Shown piece after piece: positions 32,208-40,911 of a stretch of 53,590 bases of DNA (positions are counted from its first letter, which is position 1; each line of letters begins with the position of its first letter). Position numbers and translations under genes: made by a program. The stretch lies in the NCBI GenBank assembly GCA_016795365.1, contig JAEUHN010000023.1:1-53590 (forward strand), read 5' to 3'. The notes beneath the pieces are model-generated. The model saw only the letters and a program-made list of their open reading frames with translations. It was not told the origin of the DNA and ran no database searches. The DNA is from Verrucomicrobiaceae bacterium. Lineage in GTDB: Bacteria; Verrucomicrobiota; Verrucomicrobiia; Verrucomicrobiales; Verrucomicrobiaceae.

Positions 32208-32277
32208 GAGGGATGAGAGCGTGAAAGATCGCGCTGCTTCAACGCTGCAAGCGTGGCGGCATTTCGAGAGATTGAGA

Positions 32278-33237
32278 TCAGGCTTCCGTGCGGTGCTTTG
32301 CATACGCATCGATGATGCGCTGGACCACCGGCAGACGCACCACATCCGCGCTGGCAAAGTGGACAAACTGCACGCCCTTCACTTCCTGGAGAGCCTGGAT
32401 CGCTTCGACGAGTCCCGACTTGTTGCCGCGCTTGAGATCGCACTGCGAAGGATCGCCTGTCACCACGCAACGTGAGCCTTCACCCAAGCGTGTGAGGAAC
32501 ATGAACATCTGCTCCGTGGTCGTGTTTTGCGACTCATCAAGGATGATGAACGAGTTCTTCAAGGTGCGTCCGCGCATGTAGGCGAGCGGTGCGATCTCGA
32601 TGAACCCACGCTCGATCAGGCGCTCGGCTTCCTCGGTTTCCATCAAGTCGTAAAGCGCATCGTAAAGCGGGCGCAGGTAGGGAAAGATCTTCTCCTTCAA
32701 GTCGCCTGGCAGAAAGCCCAGCGCCTCACCCGCCTCCACGGCCGGACGCGTGAGCACGAGACGCTGCACCGTTTTGTCCTTCAGGCATTGCAGAGCCTGC
32801 GCCATCGCGAGGAAGGTCTTGCCCGTGCCCGCAGGCCCCACACCAAAAACGACTTCGCTCTTCCGCATCGCCTCCAGATACTCGATCTGGCCACGCGTCT
32901 TCGCCAGCACGGGAGGGCGCTTGCCCGAGCTGAGCAACTTGAGGCCCATGATCTTCTCGGCGGGCTCCTGGCCGCGCGTTTGAAGGACCGAGCCAGTGAG
33001 CAGCTTGAACGTGGCCGACGTGATCTCCCCTCCTTGCCGACGAATCTTCTCGAGCTGGTGCAAGACTTCGCGTGCAGCGCTGATGCCGTCCTCTTCACCT
33101 TCGATCTTCACCCAGCCATCGCGACTGGTGATCTGCACACCGCAGAGTTCACCCAGCTCGCGAAGCAGGTGCGTATCATGCGCGGAGATGGCCTGGAGGA
33201 ATTCCGGCGTGTCGTATTGAATGGTCTCTGAGGTCAC
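32278..33237 (-). CDS. phoH: PhoH family ATPase
   Basis: A cytoplasmic P-loop protein of the PhoH/YbeZ family, implicated in RNA metabolism and ribosome maturation. Seen: an N-terminal KH-like segment (VQITSRDGWVKIEGEED), Walker A GVGPAGTGKTFLA, VQRLVLTRPAVEAGEALGFL, FIILDESQNTT as Walker B, and GVTGDP-like VVTGDPSQCDL. GTG at 33235-33237 gives 319 aa, the usual length; upstream frame sequence (to 33411) overlaps the trmO gene and is rejected. No ybeY follows within the window. Confidence 0.85.
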   Translation of the reverse strand: MTSETIQYDTPEFLQAISAHDTHLLRELGELCGVQITSRDGWVKIEGEEDGISAAREVLHQLEKIRRQGGEITSATFKLLTGSVLQTRGQEPAEKIMGLKLLSSGKRPPVLAKTRGQIEYLEAMRKSEVVFGVGPAGTGKTFLAMAQALQCLKDKTVQRLVLTRPAVEAGEALGFLPGDLKEKIFPYLRPLYDALYDLMETEEAERLIERGFIEIAPLAYMRGRTLKNSFIILDESQNTTTEQMFMFLTRLGEGSRCVVTGDPSQCDLKRGNKSGLVEAIQALQEVKGVQFVHFASADVVRLPVVQRIIDAYAKHRTEA

Positions 33238-33322
33238 GAGTCGAGGTGGTGGAGTGCTTTGGGCACCCAGGTTGATAACGAAGCCCCACAGTGCGCTGGA
33301 GCGGACACAACGCGATTGATTT

Positions 33323-33991
33323 TCAAGGGATCGTCCGCGGCGTGCATTCGATGATGACCGCCTCTCCGGCGTCCATCTGCCAGCGAACCTGCCAGCCCGC
33401 CATGTCAGCATTGTAGATGCGATCCGATGCCTCCTGGTAGGCTGGCTGTGGCTGGAGGCTGATGGATTGCTCGATCACGGCGCGCACATCATCAGGGACA
33501 TTCACTTCCCTCTGCCACCGCACCTTCACACGCAGCGGTGCCTCCTGAGCAAAAGCACTGGTCGCCTCAGGCAAGGCGTCGGCATAGGGCACGTAGGGTT
33601 TGATGTCGTAGATCGGCGTGCCGTCCACGAGATCGACCCCGCTCACCCAGAGCCTTGGCCCTTCCGTCTCCACACGTTCCAGTTTCACCACAGACAAGCC
33701 GAGGCGATTCGGGCGAAAGGGTGAGCGCGTCGCATACACGCCACGTCGTTCGTTGCCACCGAGCCGAGGTGGTCGCACGGTTAGCACCTTGCTGGACTCG
33801 ACTTCATCAATGAGATGGAACTGCGTGATCAACCACAGATGGCTGAAAGCCTCGATGCCACGCACTGCCTCCTCGCGCTGAAACTCCGGCACAAACTCCA
33901 CACGGCCCCAGGCTGCTGGCACCAAACCCGACTGCCTTGGCACGCCGAACTTCTCCGGGTAACAAGTATGCAGCGTGGCGATGGGTTTCAT
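33323..33991 (-). CDS. trmO: tRNA (t6A37) methyltransferase TrmO
   Basis: SAM-dependent enzyme that methylates N6-threonylcarbamoyladenosine at tRNA position 37 (formerly YaeB/TsaA). Seen: PRQSGLVPAAWGRVEF, FSHLWLITQFH, RPPRLGGNERRGVYATRSPF then RPNRLGLSVVKL, which is the family signature, and GVDLVDGTPIYDIKPYVPY. The length of 222 aa is normal. It lies between rimO and phoH on the same strand and shares the t6A theme with tsaB/tsaE further right. Confidence 0.95.
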   Translation of the reverse strand: MKPIATLHTCYPEKFGVPRQSGLVPAAWGRVEFVPEFQREEAVRGIEAFSHLWLITQFHLIDEVESSKVLTVRPPRLGGNERRGVYATRSPFRPNRLGLSVVKLERVETEGPRLWVSGVDLVDGTPIYDIKPYVPYADALPEATSAFAQEAPLRVKVRWQREVNVPDDVRAVIEQSISLQPQPAYQEASDRIYNADMAGWQVRWQMDAGEAVIIECTPRTIP

Positions 33992-34017
33992 GGCAGCGAG
34001 TTAGCTGCGGCAAAAAG

Positions 34018-35376
34018 TTAGCCTGCGATCAGGTCGTAGCCGCGCCAGTCCTTGATCGTGACCTCGGCGAACGAACCTACGGGGATCGACTTGTCGATGA
34101 TCACGGTCGCATCAATGTCGGGTGCATCCCATTCGCCGCGGCCCACGCCGGGCTCTTCGACCAGCACACGGAGCTTCTTGCCGACAAGCTTTTCGTTCAC
34201 CGCTTCGATGTTGCGCTGGATGGCGCGCATCGCTTCGTTCCAGCGGCTCTTGCGCGTCATGTGATGCAGGTGGCCTTCCATCTTCGCGGCACGAGTGCCG
34301 TCCTCGCGTGAATACTCGAATACGCCCGCACGCTCGAAGCGCTCGTCTTCGATGAAGCGGATCAGCTCATTGAAATCGCCCTCCGTCTCGCCAGGGAATC
34401 CAACGATGAACGTGGTGCGAATGGCGATGTCGGGAATGCCTGCACGGATGCGTTTGATCAGGTCGCGGATGTAAGCGCCGTTCGTTTCACGCTTCATCTG
34501 ATCGAGCATGTGATCGCTGATGTGTTGCAGCGGCATGTCGATGTAACGCGTGACCTTTGGGCACTCGGCGATGGTCTGGATCAGTTCGTCGCTCCAGTGC
34601 GCGGGATGCGTGTAGAGGAGTCGAATCCAGAAGTCGCCCTCGATCTCATTGAGCGCGCGGAGCAAGGTGGCAAGCGAATAGCCCTTCGAAGAATCCACCG
34701 GGCTGCGAGGATTCGGACGCGCATCCTCCCATTGATCCATGCCGAAGTAGGTCGTGTCCTGGCTGATGAGATTGATCTCCTTCACGCCACTCTTCACGAG
34801 GTCCTGCACCTCCTTGACCACGCTCTCCTGGGTGCGACTGCGATGACGGCCGCGAATGCGCGGGATGATGCAGAAGGAACAGGTGTGATTGCAGCCCTCG
34901 GCGATCTTCACATAGGCCATGTGCTTCGGCGTCAGCCGGAAACGCGGCGTGTCATAATCAGGGATCCACTGCGGCTGCTTGGTGACCAAGTTCTCCTGAT
35001 CAATCTCCGTCTTGCCCATCAGGCGCTGGATGATCGGAGCCACCTGCGTCACTTGATCGAGCCCGATGAAGGCATCCACGTCTGGCATCAAGCCGGGCAG
35101 TTCCTGGGCGAAGCGTTGCGACATGCATCCGGCGACGATGATCTTCTGCTTCTTGCGCTGTTCATCCTCGGCTCGGCCATCCACGGCCTCATGCACGGCG
35201 GAGATGCTTTCCTTCTTCGCCATGTCGATGAACGAGCAGGTGTTCACGATCAGCACATCGGCGAGGGAGGCATCCGGGGTCATGGTGATGCCGGCCTGCT
35301 GGAGATGGCCGATCATGACTTCCGAGTCGATGAGGTTCTTGGCGCAACCGAGAGAGACGAGGCCGACTTTGATCAT
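34018..35376 (-). CDS. rimO: Ribosomal protein S12 methylthiotransferase RimO
   Basis: Radical SAM enzyme that adds a methylthio group to Asp of ribosomal protein S12. Seen: N-terminal UPF0004 domain with KVGLVSLGCAKNLIDSEV and three cysteines (SLGC, NTCSF, VAGCMSQ), radical SAM CNHTCSFCIIPRIRGRHRSR, and a C-terminal TRAM domain (VLVEEPGVGRGEWDAPDID). SLGCAKN identifies RimO rather than MiaB. ATG at 35374-35376 chosen; upstream codons to 35454 are rejected as they overlap the phosphatase gene. 452 aa. Confidence 0.95.
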   Translation of the reverse strand: MIKVGLVSLGCAKNLIDSEVMIGHLQQAGITMTPDASLADVLIVNTCSFIDMAKKESISAVHEAVDGRAEDEQRKKQKIIVAGCMSQRFAQELPGLMPDVDAFIGLDQVTQVAPIIQRLMGKTEIDQENLVTKQPQWIPDYDTPRFRLTPKHMAYVKIAEGCNHTCSFCIIPRIRGRHRSRTQESVVKEVQDLVKSGVKEINLISQDTTYFGMDQWEDARPNPRSPVDSSKGYSLATLLRALNEIEGDFWIRLLYTHPAHWSDELIQTIAECPKVTRYIDMPLQHISDHMLDQMKRETNGAYIRDLIKRIRAGIPDIAIRTTFIVGFPGETEGDFNELIRFIEDERFERAGVFEYSREDGTRAAKMEGHLHHMTRKSRWNEAMRAIQRNIEAVNEKLVGKKLRVLVEEPGVGRGEWDAPDIDATVIIDKSIPVGSFAEVTIKDWRGYDLIAG

Positions 35377-35440
35377 GGTGTGAAAGGGGGCAAAAGGGGC
35401 GCGGAGAATACATGGTCTTGGCTCGCTTCCAAGCCTCGAT

Positions 35441-36262
35441 TCACACAACTTCAATCACCAGCGCCGTCACATTGTCCCGGCTGCCCTCGGCGATGGCGTC
35501 CATCACGAGCCGATGGGCATGCGTCTCACCCTCCGGCAAAGGCGCACGCAACCGGCTCTCGATGCCGCTGTTCCAAAGACCGTCCACCACCCCGTCCGAG
35601 CAGATGAGGATCTTGTCGCCTGCGGCAAAGCCCACCGCCCCCATGTGCGGATCGATGAACTGGTGCCCGGCGCCCAGGCACTTTTGGAGGATGTTGCGCC
35701 GCGGATGGTTGCGCACTTCCCGCTCATTCAGCAGGCCCTGGCGAAACTGGAATCCGACAAAGGTGTGGTCGTGGGTGATCTGTTTCATCGGCCCATCATG
35801 CGGCACGTAGTAGATGCGGCTGTCGCCCAGGTGACCGAAGAACATCCACTCCGGGGTGAACCATCCCAGGCTCAAGGTGGCCCCCATGTCGCGGCACTCC
35901 TCATACCATCGGCCCATCGCGGTCAGCTCCTTGTGAATGGCATCGAAAAGCTCGCCCAGCACGTCGCCAAACCCGGCCGACAAGCCCTGGGCGGAGTGCT
36001 TGAAGCTCTTGGGCAGCAGCTTGGTAATCTTGTCCGTCGCGATCTTGCTGGCGAACTCGCCGCTCTTCGCTCCGCCCATGCCGTCACTCACCGCAAAAAC
36101 GTAGTCCTCATTGGCCAGAGTCCCCTCGCCGATCTTGCCCAGGTAGCGCACTTCGCGGGCATCGAAGGTCAACGCGAGAAACGAGTCTTCGTTGTTGGAT
36201 CGGAAGCGGCCTTTGTCCGTGCAGCCAGACCAGCGGAGGGTGAGGGAGGAAAGCTCTGCCAT
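35441..36262 (-). CDS. PP2C-type serine/threonine phosphatase
   Basis: A 273-residue protein phosphatase of the PPM family. Seen: TDKGRFRSNNEDSF (metal-binding aspartate/glutamate), FAVSDGMGGAKSGEFAS, MGATLSLGWF, HLGDSRIYYV, and the terminal ICSDGVVDGLWN with SRDNVTALVIEV. All metal-binding acidic residues are present. It probably counteracts Ser/Thr kinases. The next two genes on the same strand are a membrane protein and a minimal kinase-like protein, so they may form a signalling unit. Confidence 0.92.
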   Translation of the reverse strand: MAELSSLTLRWSGCTDKGRFRSNNEDSFLALTFDAREVRYLGKIGEGTLANEDYVFAVSDGMGGAKSGEFASKIATDKITKLLPKSFKHSAQGLSAGFGDVLGELFDAIHKELTAMGRWYEECRDMGATLSLGWFTPEWMFFGHLGDSRIYYVPHDGPMKQITHDHTFVGFQFRQGLLNEREVRNHPRRNILQKCLGAGHQFIDPHMGAVGFAAGDKILICSDGVVDGLWNSGIESRLRAPLPEGETHAHRLVMDAIAEGSRDNVTALVIEVV

Positions 36263-36263
36263 A

Positions 36264-37421
36264 TCACGAAGTTTGGATCTGTCCCGGCAGTGGCGGTGGT
36301 GACTGCTGCTTCATTTGCAAACTCACGTCTCTCAGCATCTGGTAGTCACAGATCTGGTCAGCACTAATGTTGATCTTTTTGCCGTCTGCACCAGTAACTT
36401 CCAGCCACTCTTCGACTACGGAATCTTTCTTCCGCTTCTCCATCGCAACAAGGTTTTTCAAATCGCCCCAACGGCTCTGCAAGAGCTCCACTCCTTTGGC
36501 CCCGCCTCGGACCACGATTCCCTCCTGAGCGACCAGCACTTGACGTAGTTTGCGGAATAGCAAAGGCACCACACAAAGAGTATATACAACAACGGCCAAG
36601 GTAATCCATGCCACCAACCTCATATTAGACTCAGCATCGGACGCTTTTTCTGCATCCAGCAAGGTGATGACTCCCATGAAACATGCCACGAATACAGGAA
36701 TACCTATCCAGACCACGATGTCGGTCTTCAATCCAGTGTAGCGACACATGAACTGCATCGGCAGCCGATGCGGAGGTAATAGGGGTTCATGTGCATTCTT
36801 GGGAAACGCAAGCAGAAGACCTCCCAAAAACGTGAGTGCCACAGCAAAAGGCAGCCCTGCAAGCAACGCTTCCTTCGCCAGAGCGACCGTGTGAGCAAGA
36901 CCGGCTGCGACTACAGGATTCCTCACCAATCGGTAGTGAGAGCCACTGAGATCAAACTGACGATTTTGAACTTCCAGCCATCCCAGTTTTTTCAAATCAT
37001 CAATCGCACTGCCACCCCAGGAAATTTCTGACCAACCAAGTGCCGCAGCCGCCGGAGTGGGCTTGATTTTTCCTTTCAATCGGATCGTCAACCCTGGTGC
37101 GGTGTGTGTCGTCTTGGTGCGACCAGAGGTTGTAGTCCAAACGATGTTTCCTGGAGTGACGCTACAAGAACTCTCCACCAAAGTTGTGCCCTTGCTTAAC
37201 ACAAACTCACTTCGACGCTCAATTTCCCGCGCATCTGCATCATGGAAAACGAGGTATTTGTTCGATTCATTTTTTGCCCCTACAGTCAGCTCGATCATTC
37301 GATTCCCAATGTCGCGAACTTCATCTGGCGACATTAATGTGTTCTGCCAAGTAGGAAAAATGAAGGTGATGCCGGCACCAAGAGGAATAGAAAGCAGAGC
37401 GATTAGGAGGAAGCGCTTCAT
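36264..37421 (-). CDS. Membrane protein of unknown function
   Basis: A 385-residue protein; the ATG at 37419-37421 follows GGAG. It has an N-terminal membrane segment (LLIALLSIPLGAGITFIF), a ~190-residue extracytoplasmic region, then three more membrane segments (about residues 185-210, 235-260, 275-300) and a cytoplasmic C-terminus with a PH-like or YcxB-like feel (VELLQSRWGDLKNLVAME). Composition is lower in GC than neighbours. It is one base upstream of the PP2C gene, suggesting a shared transcript and possibly a shared pathway. No family is firmly recognised. Confidence 0.65.
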   Translation of the reverse strand: MKRFLLIALLSIPLGAGITFIFPTWQNTLMSPDEVRDIGNRMIELTVGAKNESNKYLVFHDADAREIERRSEFVLSKGTTLVESSCSVTPGNIVWTTTSGRTKTTHTAPGLTIRLKGKIKPTPAAAALGWSEISWGGSAIDDLKKLGWLEVQNRQFDLSGSHYRLVRNPVVAAGLAHTVALAKEALLAGLPFAVALTFLGGLLLAFPKNAHEPLLPPHRLPMQFMCRYTGLKTDIVVWIGIPVFVACFMGVITLLDAEKASDAESNMRLVAWITLAVVVYTLCVVPLLFRKLRQVLVAQEGIVVRGGAKGVELLQSRWGDLKNLVAMEKRKKDSVVEEWLEVTGADGKKINISADQICDYQMLRDVSLQMKQQSPPPLPGQIQTS

Positions 37422-37479
37422 ATCTCCAGGAAACGCATTCACGCTTCGGTGCGTCAAGCTCCCCGACAAAGAAAAAACC

Positions 37480-37896
37480 TCACCACGCATCGGGCGGCGG
37501 TGGTGGCAGGGCCAGTTCAGGGCGCTCAAGGATCGTGGCAAACTCAAAATCGATCAGGCAAAAGCGCCCATCCGTGGCCCGATAAGTCACATTCCGAACG
37601 GCGGGATCGTCGTGGCGCACCCCATAAGTCTCGAGTTCCTCGAAAAGCTGCTTCCGCCGCTCCTCGCCGAGGTGCTCCACGCGTTGACCGCAGTTGCTCG
37701 TCACCAGGAGCAATTGATCCGCATCCGCCTCCAGCACCTTGGGCACAAAATGACAGCCCTTCTCCTCCAGATACTTCAGCACTCGAATCTCGTTTTCGAA
37801 GCGCTCCTTGGCCATGTGGCCGCGGAAAATTTTGTGCACACGACCATCGTAGCCGATGCGGACCAGGGCGCGGACGGTGTTTTTGACATCTCTCAT
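37480..37896 (-). CDS. Minimal protein kinase-like protein
   Basis: A 138-residue protein, about half the length of a normal kinase. Seen: VHKIFRGHMAKERFENEIRV, carrying a lysine and a C-helix glutamate in the kinase arrangement; a hinge-like LLLVTSNCG; the catalytic-loop pattern HDDPAVRN (H-x-D-x4-N); and FCLIDFEFATIL in place of DFG. The glycine-rich loop is rudimentary (RIGYDGR). It resembles small lipopolysaccharide- or Bud32-type kinases. Nearby PP2C makes a kinase-phosphatase pair plausible. ATG at 37894-37896; the upstream M at 37935 is less likely. Confidence 0.65.
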   Translation of the reverse strand: MRDVKNTVRALVRIGYDGRVHKIFRGHMAKERFENEIRVLKYLEEKGCHFVPKVLEADADQLLLVTSNCGQRVEHLGEERRKQLFEELETYGVRHDDPAVRNVTYRATDGRFCLIDFEFATILERPELALPPPPPDAW

Positions 37897-38058
37897 AGGG
37901 CAACCGTAGCTGCGGAAAAGGCGGGAATCCAGCACCCATCAGGCCGTCGCCACGATAAGGGAAGGATTCCCTTGCCAGACTCCCCTCTCGCGTGCTGAAT
38001 CGGCGCTCCCGTTGCGGACTTGAAAAAGCCGCGCCCGAGCGCCAAAACTACCCAAAAG

Positions 38059-38076
38059 TTGGCACACGGCCTGCTT
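38059..38076 (+). promoter_or_regulatory. Probable sigma-54 (-24/-12) promoter of glutamine synthetase
   Basis: TTGGCACACGGCCTGCTT matches the consensus TGGCAC-N5-TTGC: GG at 38061-38062 and GC at 38073-38074 have the exact 10-bp gap. Transcription would start about 38085, giving a 105-base leader to the gene. Nitrogen-limited, NtrC-activated expression is what one expects for this gene type. Confidence 0.7.
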
Positions 38077-38190
38077 TTTCAAGGAAGGCAAGTTCTCGGA
38101 GAGGGCAGTTCCGGGCGGAGCGATCCGCCATTCACCGCCAGCCCCGGAACAAACCCCATCAACGACAAATCCAACCTACCCGCTATTCAC

Positions 38191-39213
38191 ATGGCCAAAT
38201 ACAAACTCGAATACATCTGGCTCGACGGTTACACCCCGACGCCAAACCTGCGTGGCAAAACTCAGATCAAGGAGTTCGCCAGCTTCCCCAAGCTTGAAGA
38301 ACTGCCTCTCTGGGGCTTCGACGGCTCGTCCACCCGCCAGGCTCCTGGCGACAAGTCGGACTGCGTGCTCAAGCCCGTTGCCGTCTATCCAGATAGCACC
38401 CGCAAGAACGGCGTCCTGGTCATGTGCGAAGTCATGCTTCCAGATGGCACCCCGCATCCATCCAACAGCCGCGCCACCATCATTGATGACCCGGGAGCAT
38501 GGTTCGGATTCGAGCAGGAATATTTCCTCTATCAGGACGGTCGCCCGCTCGGCTTCCCTGAAGGTGGCTTCCCTGAGCCCCAGGGCCCCTACTACACAGG
38601 CGTGGGCTACAAGAATGTGGGCGACATCGCCCGTCAGATCGTCGAGGAGCACCTCGACCTCTGCCTCGACGCCGGCATCAACCACGAAGGCATCAACGCC
38701 GAAGTGGCCAAGGGCCAGTGGGAATTCCAGATCTTCGGCAAGGGCTCCAAGAAGTGCGCCGACGACGTCTGGATGGCTCGCTACCTCCTGCAGCGCCTCT
38801 GCGAGAAGTATGCTGTGGACGTGGAATACCACTGCAAGCCTCTCGGCGTTGACCGCGACTGGAACGGCTCCGGCATGCACTGCAACTTCTCCACCGAGTA
38901 TCTGCGCACCGTGGGTGGCAAGGACTACTTCGAGAAGCTCATGGCTGCCTTCGCCAAGAACGTCAACGAGCACATCGCCGTGTATGGCCCGGACAATCAT
39001 CTGCGCCTGACCGGTCTGCACGAAACCGCCGCCATCGACCAGTTCGGTTACGGCGTCGCTGACCGCAGCAAGTCCATCCGCGTGCCCCATAGCTTCGTGA
39101 AAGACAACGCCTACAAGGGCTATCTGGAAGATCGCCGTCCAAACTCCCAGGGCGACCCCTACCAAATCGCCTCCCGCGTGCTCAAGACGATCGCCGAAGT
39201 GCCCACGGCTTAA
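38191..39213 (+). CDS. glnII: Glutamine synthetase, type II (eukaryotic-like)
   Basis: ATP-dependent condensation of glutamate and ammonia. The 340-residue length and sequence match the GSII group rather than the ~470-residue GlnA: YKLEYIWLDGYTPTPNLRGK, LPLWGFDGSSTRQAPG, the glutamate-binding FGFEQEYFLYQ, VAKGQWEFQIFG, and the NGSGMHCNFST region with HLRLTGLHETA. ATG at 38191 chosen over upstream frame sequence because MAKYKLEY is the family start. It is preceded by a probable sigma-54 promoter and followed by a terminator, so it is a single-gene unit. No adenylylation site is expected in GSII. Confidence 0.95.
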   Translation: MAKYKLEYIWLDGYTPTPNLRGKTQIKEFASFPKLEELPLWGFDGSSTRQAPGDKSDCVLKPVAVYPDSTRKNGVLVMCEVMLPDGTPHPSNSRATIIDDPGAWFGFEQEYFLYQDGRPLGFPEGGFPEPQGPYYTGVGYKNVGDIARQIVEEHLDLCLDAGINHEGINAEVAKGQWEFQIFGKGSKKCADDVWMARYLLQRLCEKYAVDVEYHCKPLGVDRDWNGSGMHCNFSTEYLRTVGGKDYFEKLMAAFAKNVNEHIAVYGPDNHLRLTGLHETAAIDQFGYGVADRSKSIRVPHSFVKDNAYKGYLEDRRPNSQGDPYQIASRVLKTIAEVPTA

Positions 39214-39240
39214 GCGACTTCGTTCTTCATGCTTCCCGAG

Positions 39241-39270
39241 ACGCCGCTCCGCAAGGGGCGGCGTTTTTTT
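39241..39270 (+). terminator. Rho-independent terminator of glutamine synthetase
   Basis: ACGCCGCTCC pairs with GGGGCGGCGT (one G-U pair) around GCAA, followed by seven T residues. Confidence 0.9.
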
Positions 39271-39337
39271 GTTTCTACCACTCCACACCGTCGTTGAGTT
39301 AGGAGCCTGATGCGCCTACTCAAGGCGTTCCCGTCTC

Positions 39338-40900
39338 ATGGATCGACAGCGCTACCTCATCCCGATGCTCGCCCTCATCACGGTGTGGCGCATCGCTTTG
39401 CTGCCCACGGCGGAGCTGTGCCCGGATGAAGCACTTGCGTTGCTGCTGACCAAGCACAGTGCCCTCTGGCATCTGGAGATGGGACCGCTCATGCCCTGGC
39501 TGGTAAAGCTCAGCACGTGGATCGGAGGCACGAGCGAGATCGGCGTGCGCTGGATGGCACCGATCATGGGCTTCGCGATCAGCGTGATGGTCTGGCGCTT
39601 GATTCGAGGCATCTACGATCAGACCACGGCAGCCTGGGCCGTGGTGGCGATTCAGGTGCTGCCTGCTTTCAATGTCATGTCCCTCGCGATGACGAGCACC
39701 ATCGTCAGCACCACGCTGCTGCTCGCCTTCATCATGATGCTGCGCATGGCCTTGCACCGGTCTCAGCTCTGGGACCGGACGTGGTGGTTCACCGGCCTCT
39801 TCCTAGCGCTGGCGATGCTCGCAGACTGGCGCAATGGTCTGGCCTGGCTGTGCTTGGTGATCGCCTTCGTCGGATCGAAGCGTCGTCGTCATCATCTGTT
39901 CTCTCCCGGGTTCGTCGTGATCTCTGGGTTCGCCTTGGTGCCGGTCTGGATGTTCCTGTCCTGGAACTTCCGGCACGACTGGCCCTCACTGGAAGCAGGC
40001 GAACTCGAGCCCACCTGGCAGGGCTGGCCCAATGTGCTGCGCTGGGCACTGCTCATCTCCCCTGCCCTGGGTGTCTTCCTCGTCACCTCGCTGCTGCTTG
40101 CCTGGAGAAATCGAACCAAGCTCAACCACGACGAGGCGCTGATCCTCGCCTTTGCCCTGCCCTTCGTCGCCTTCGATTTCGCCTGGGGTCCACGAGAACC
40201 CTGGCCCTCGGTCGGCTTCCCGATCTGGATCATGCTCGGCCTCGGGATGCTCGCACATCACAGCATCGGCCTCACGCTCTCGATTCAGAGAAAGGTTCTC
40301 CTCCGCAGCGGCACCCTCCTCCTTGCTGCGGTGCAAAGCCAGACGCTCATGCGCACGGACTTCGTTCGCTACATGAGCATCCCCTGGGCGCTGCAGCGGC
40401 AGGTGAATGATCGTCACGACCACTACCGTCGTTGGTTCAAAGCTGACCCCTCCAGCCAATTGATGGGCTGGAATCAAGGAGCCGCCGTGCTAGAGAAGAT
40501 GCTCGGCACTGCCGTAGGCAAGAACTCCGATCCGTGGTTCCTGATCGCCCGCAATTGGCCGCTCGCCGTTGGCCTTGATGCCGCGCTCCGTGACGATGCG
40601 AATGTCTTCACCGCCACGCCAGAGCACCCGCGCATCCAGGTGATGGAGTCCACCGCACGCGAGCACCCGCTGGCCATGCTCCCTCGCTACGATGCGCTCA
40701 TCAACAAGGACGAAAGCTACGCTGGCCACAACGCCCTCTACATCTCCGACGATCCCAAACCGCTCAGTCCACCCACCGCCATCCGTCGCTCCTTCGACCA
40801 CTGGGAAATCCTGACCGTTGTCCGCCTCATGCATGTGGGTGTGGAGGTGCGGACGTTGAAAATCTTTGCTTGCTACGGGTATAAGCCACCCGATTTGTGA
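39338..40900 (+). CDS. GT39-like integral membrane glycosyltransferase
   Basis: A 520-residue polytopic membrane protein of the ArnT/PMT (GT39/GT83) superfamily. Seen: the acidic motif CPDEALALLL just after the first helix (the DE catalytic loop), many membrane helices (for example AAWAVVAIQVLPAFNVMSLA, FVVISGFALVPVWMFLSW), and a soluble C-terminal domain from about residue 350. It would transfer a sugar from a polyprenyl-phosphate carrier to an unknown acceptor. The stop overlaps the following GT2 gene if its GTG start is used, and GT2 of the Dpm1 type makes the polyprenyl-sugar donor, so the two likely work together. Confidence 0.8.
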   Translation: MDRQRYLIPMLALITVWRIALLPTAELCPDEALALLLTKHSALWHLEMGPLMPWLVKLSTWIGGTSEIGVRWMAPIMGFAISVMVWRLIRGIYDQTTAAWAVVAIQVLPAFNVMSLAMTSTIVSTTLLLAFIMMLRMALHRSQLWDRTWWFTGLFLALAMLADWRNGLAWLCLVIAFVGSKRRRHHLFSPGFVVISGFALVPVWMFLSWNFRHDWPSLEAGELEPTWQGWPNVLRWALLISPALGVFLVTSLLLAWRNRTKLNHDEALILAFALPFVAFDFAWGPREPWPSVGFPIWIMLGLGMLAHHSIGLTLSIQRKVLLRSGTLLLAAVQSQTLMRTDFVRYMSIPWALQRQVNDRHDHYRRWFKADPSSQLMGWNQGAAVLEKMLGTAVGKNSDPWFLIARNWPLAVGLDAALRDDANVFTATPEHPRIQVMESTAREHPLAMLPRYDALINKDESYAGHNALYISDDPKPLSPPTAIRRSFDHWEILTVVRLMHVGVEVRTLKIFACYGYKPPDL

Positions 40901-40911
40901 CCCCGCTTCCC

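Noticed and set aside
38176..39288. Minus-strand frame of 370 codons antisense to glutamine synthetase
   Set aside because: Shadow frame caused by the high GC content at third codon positions of the glutamine synthetase gene.
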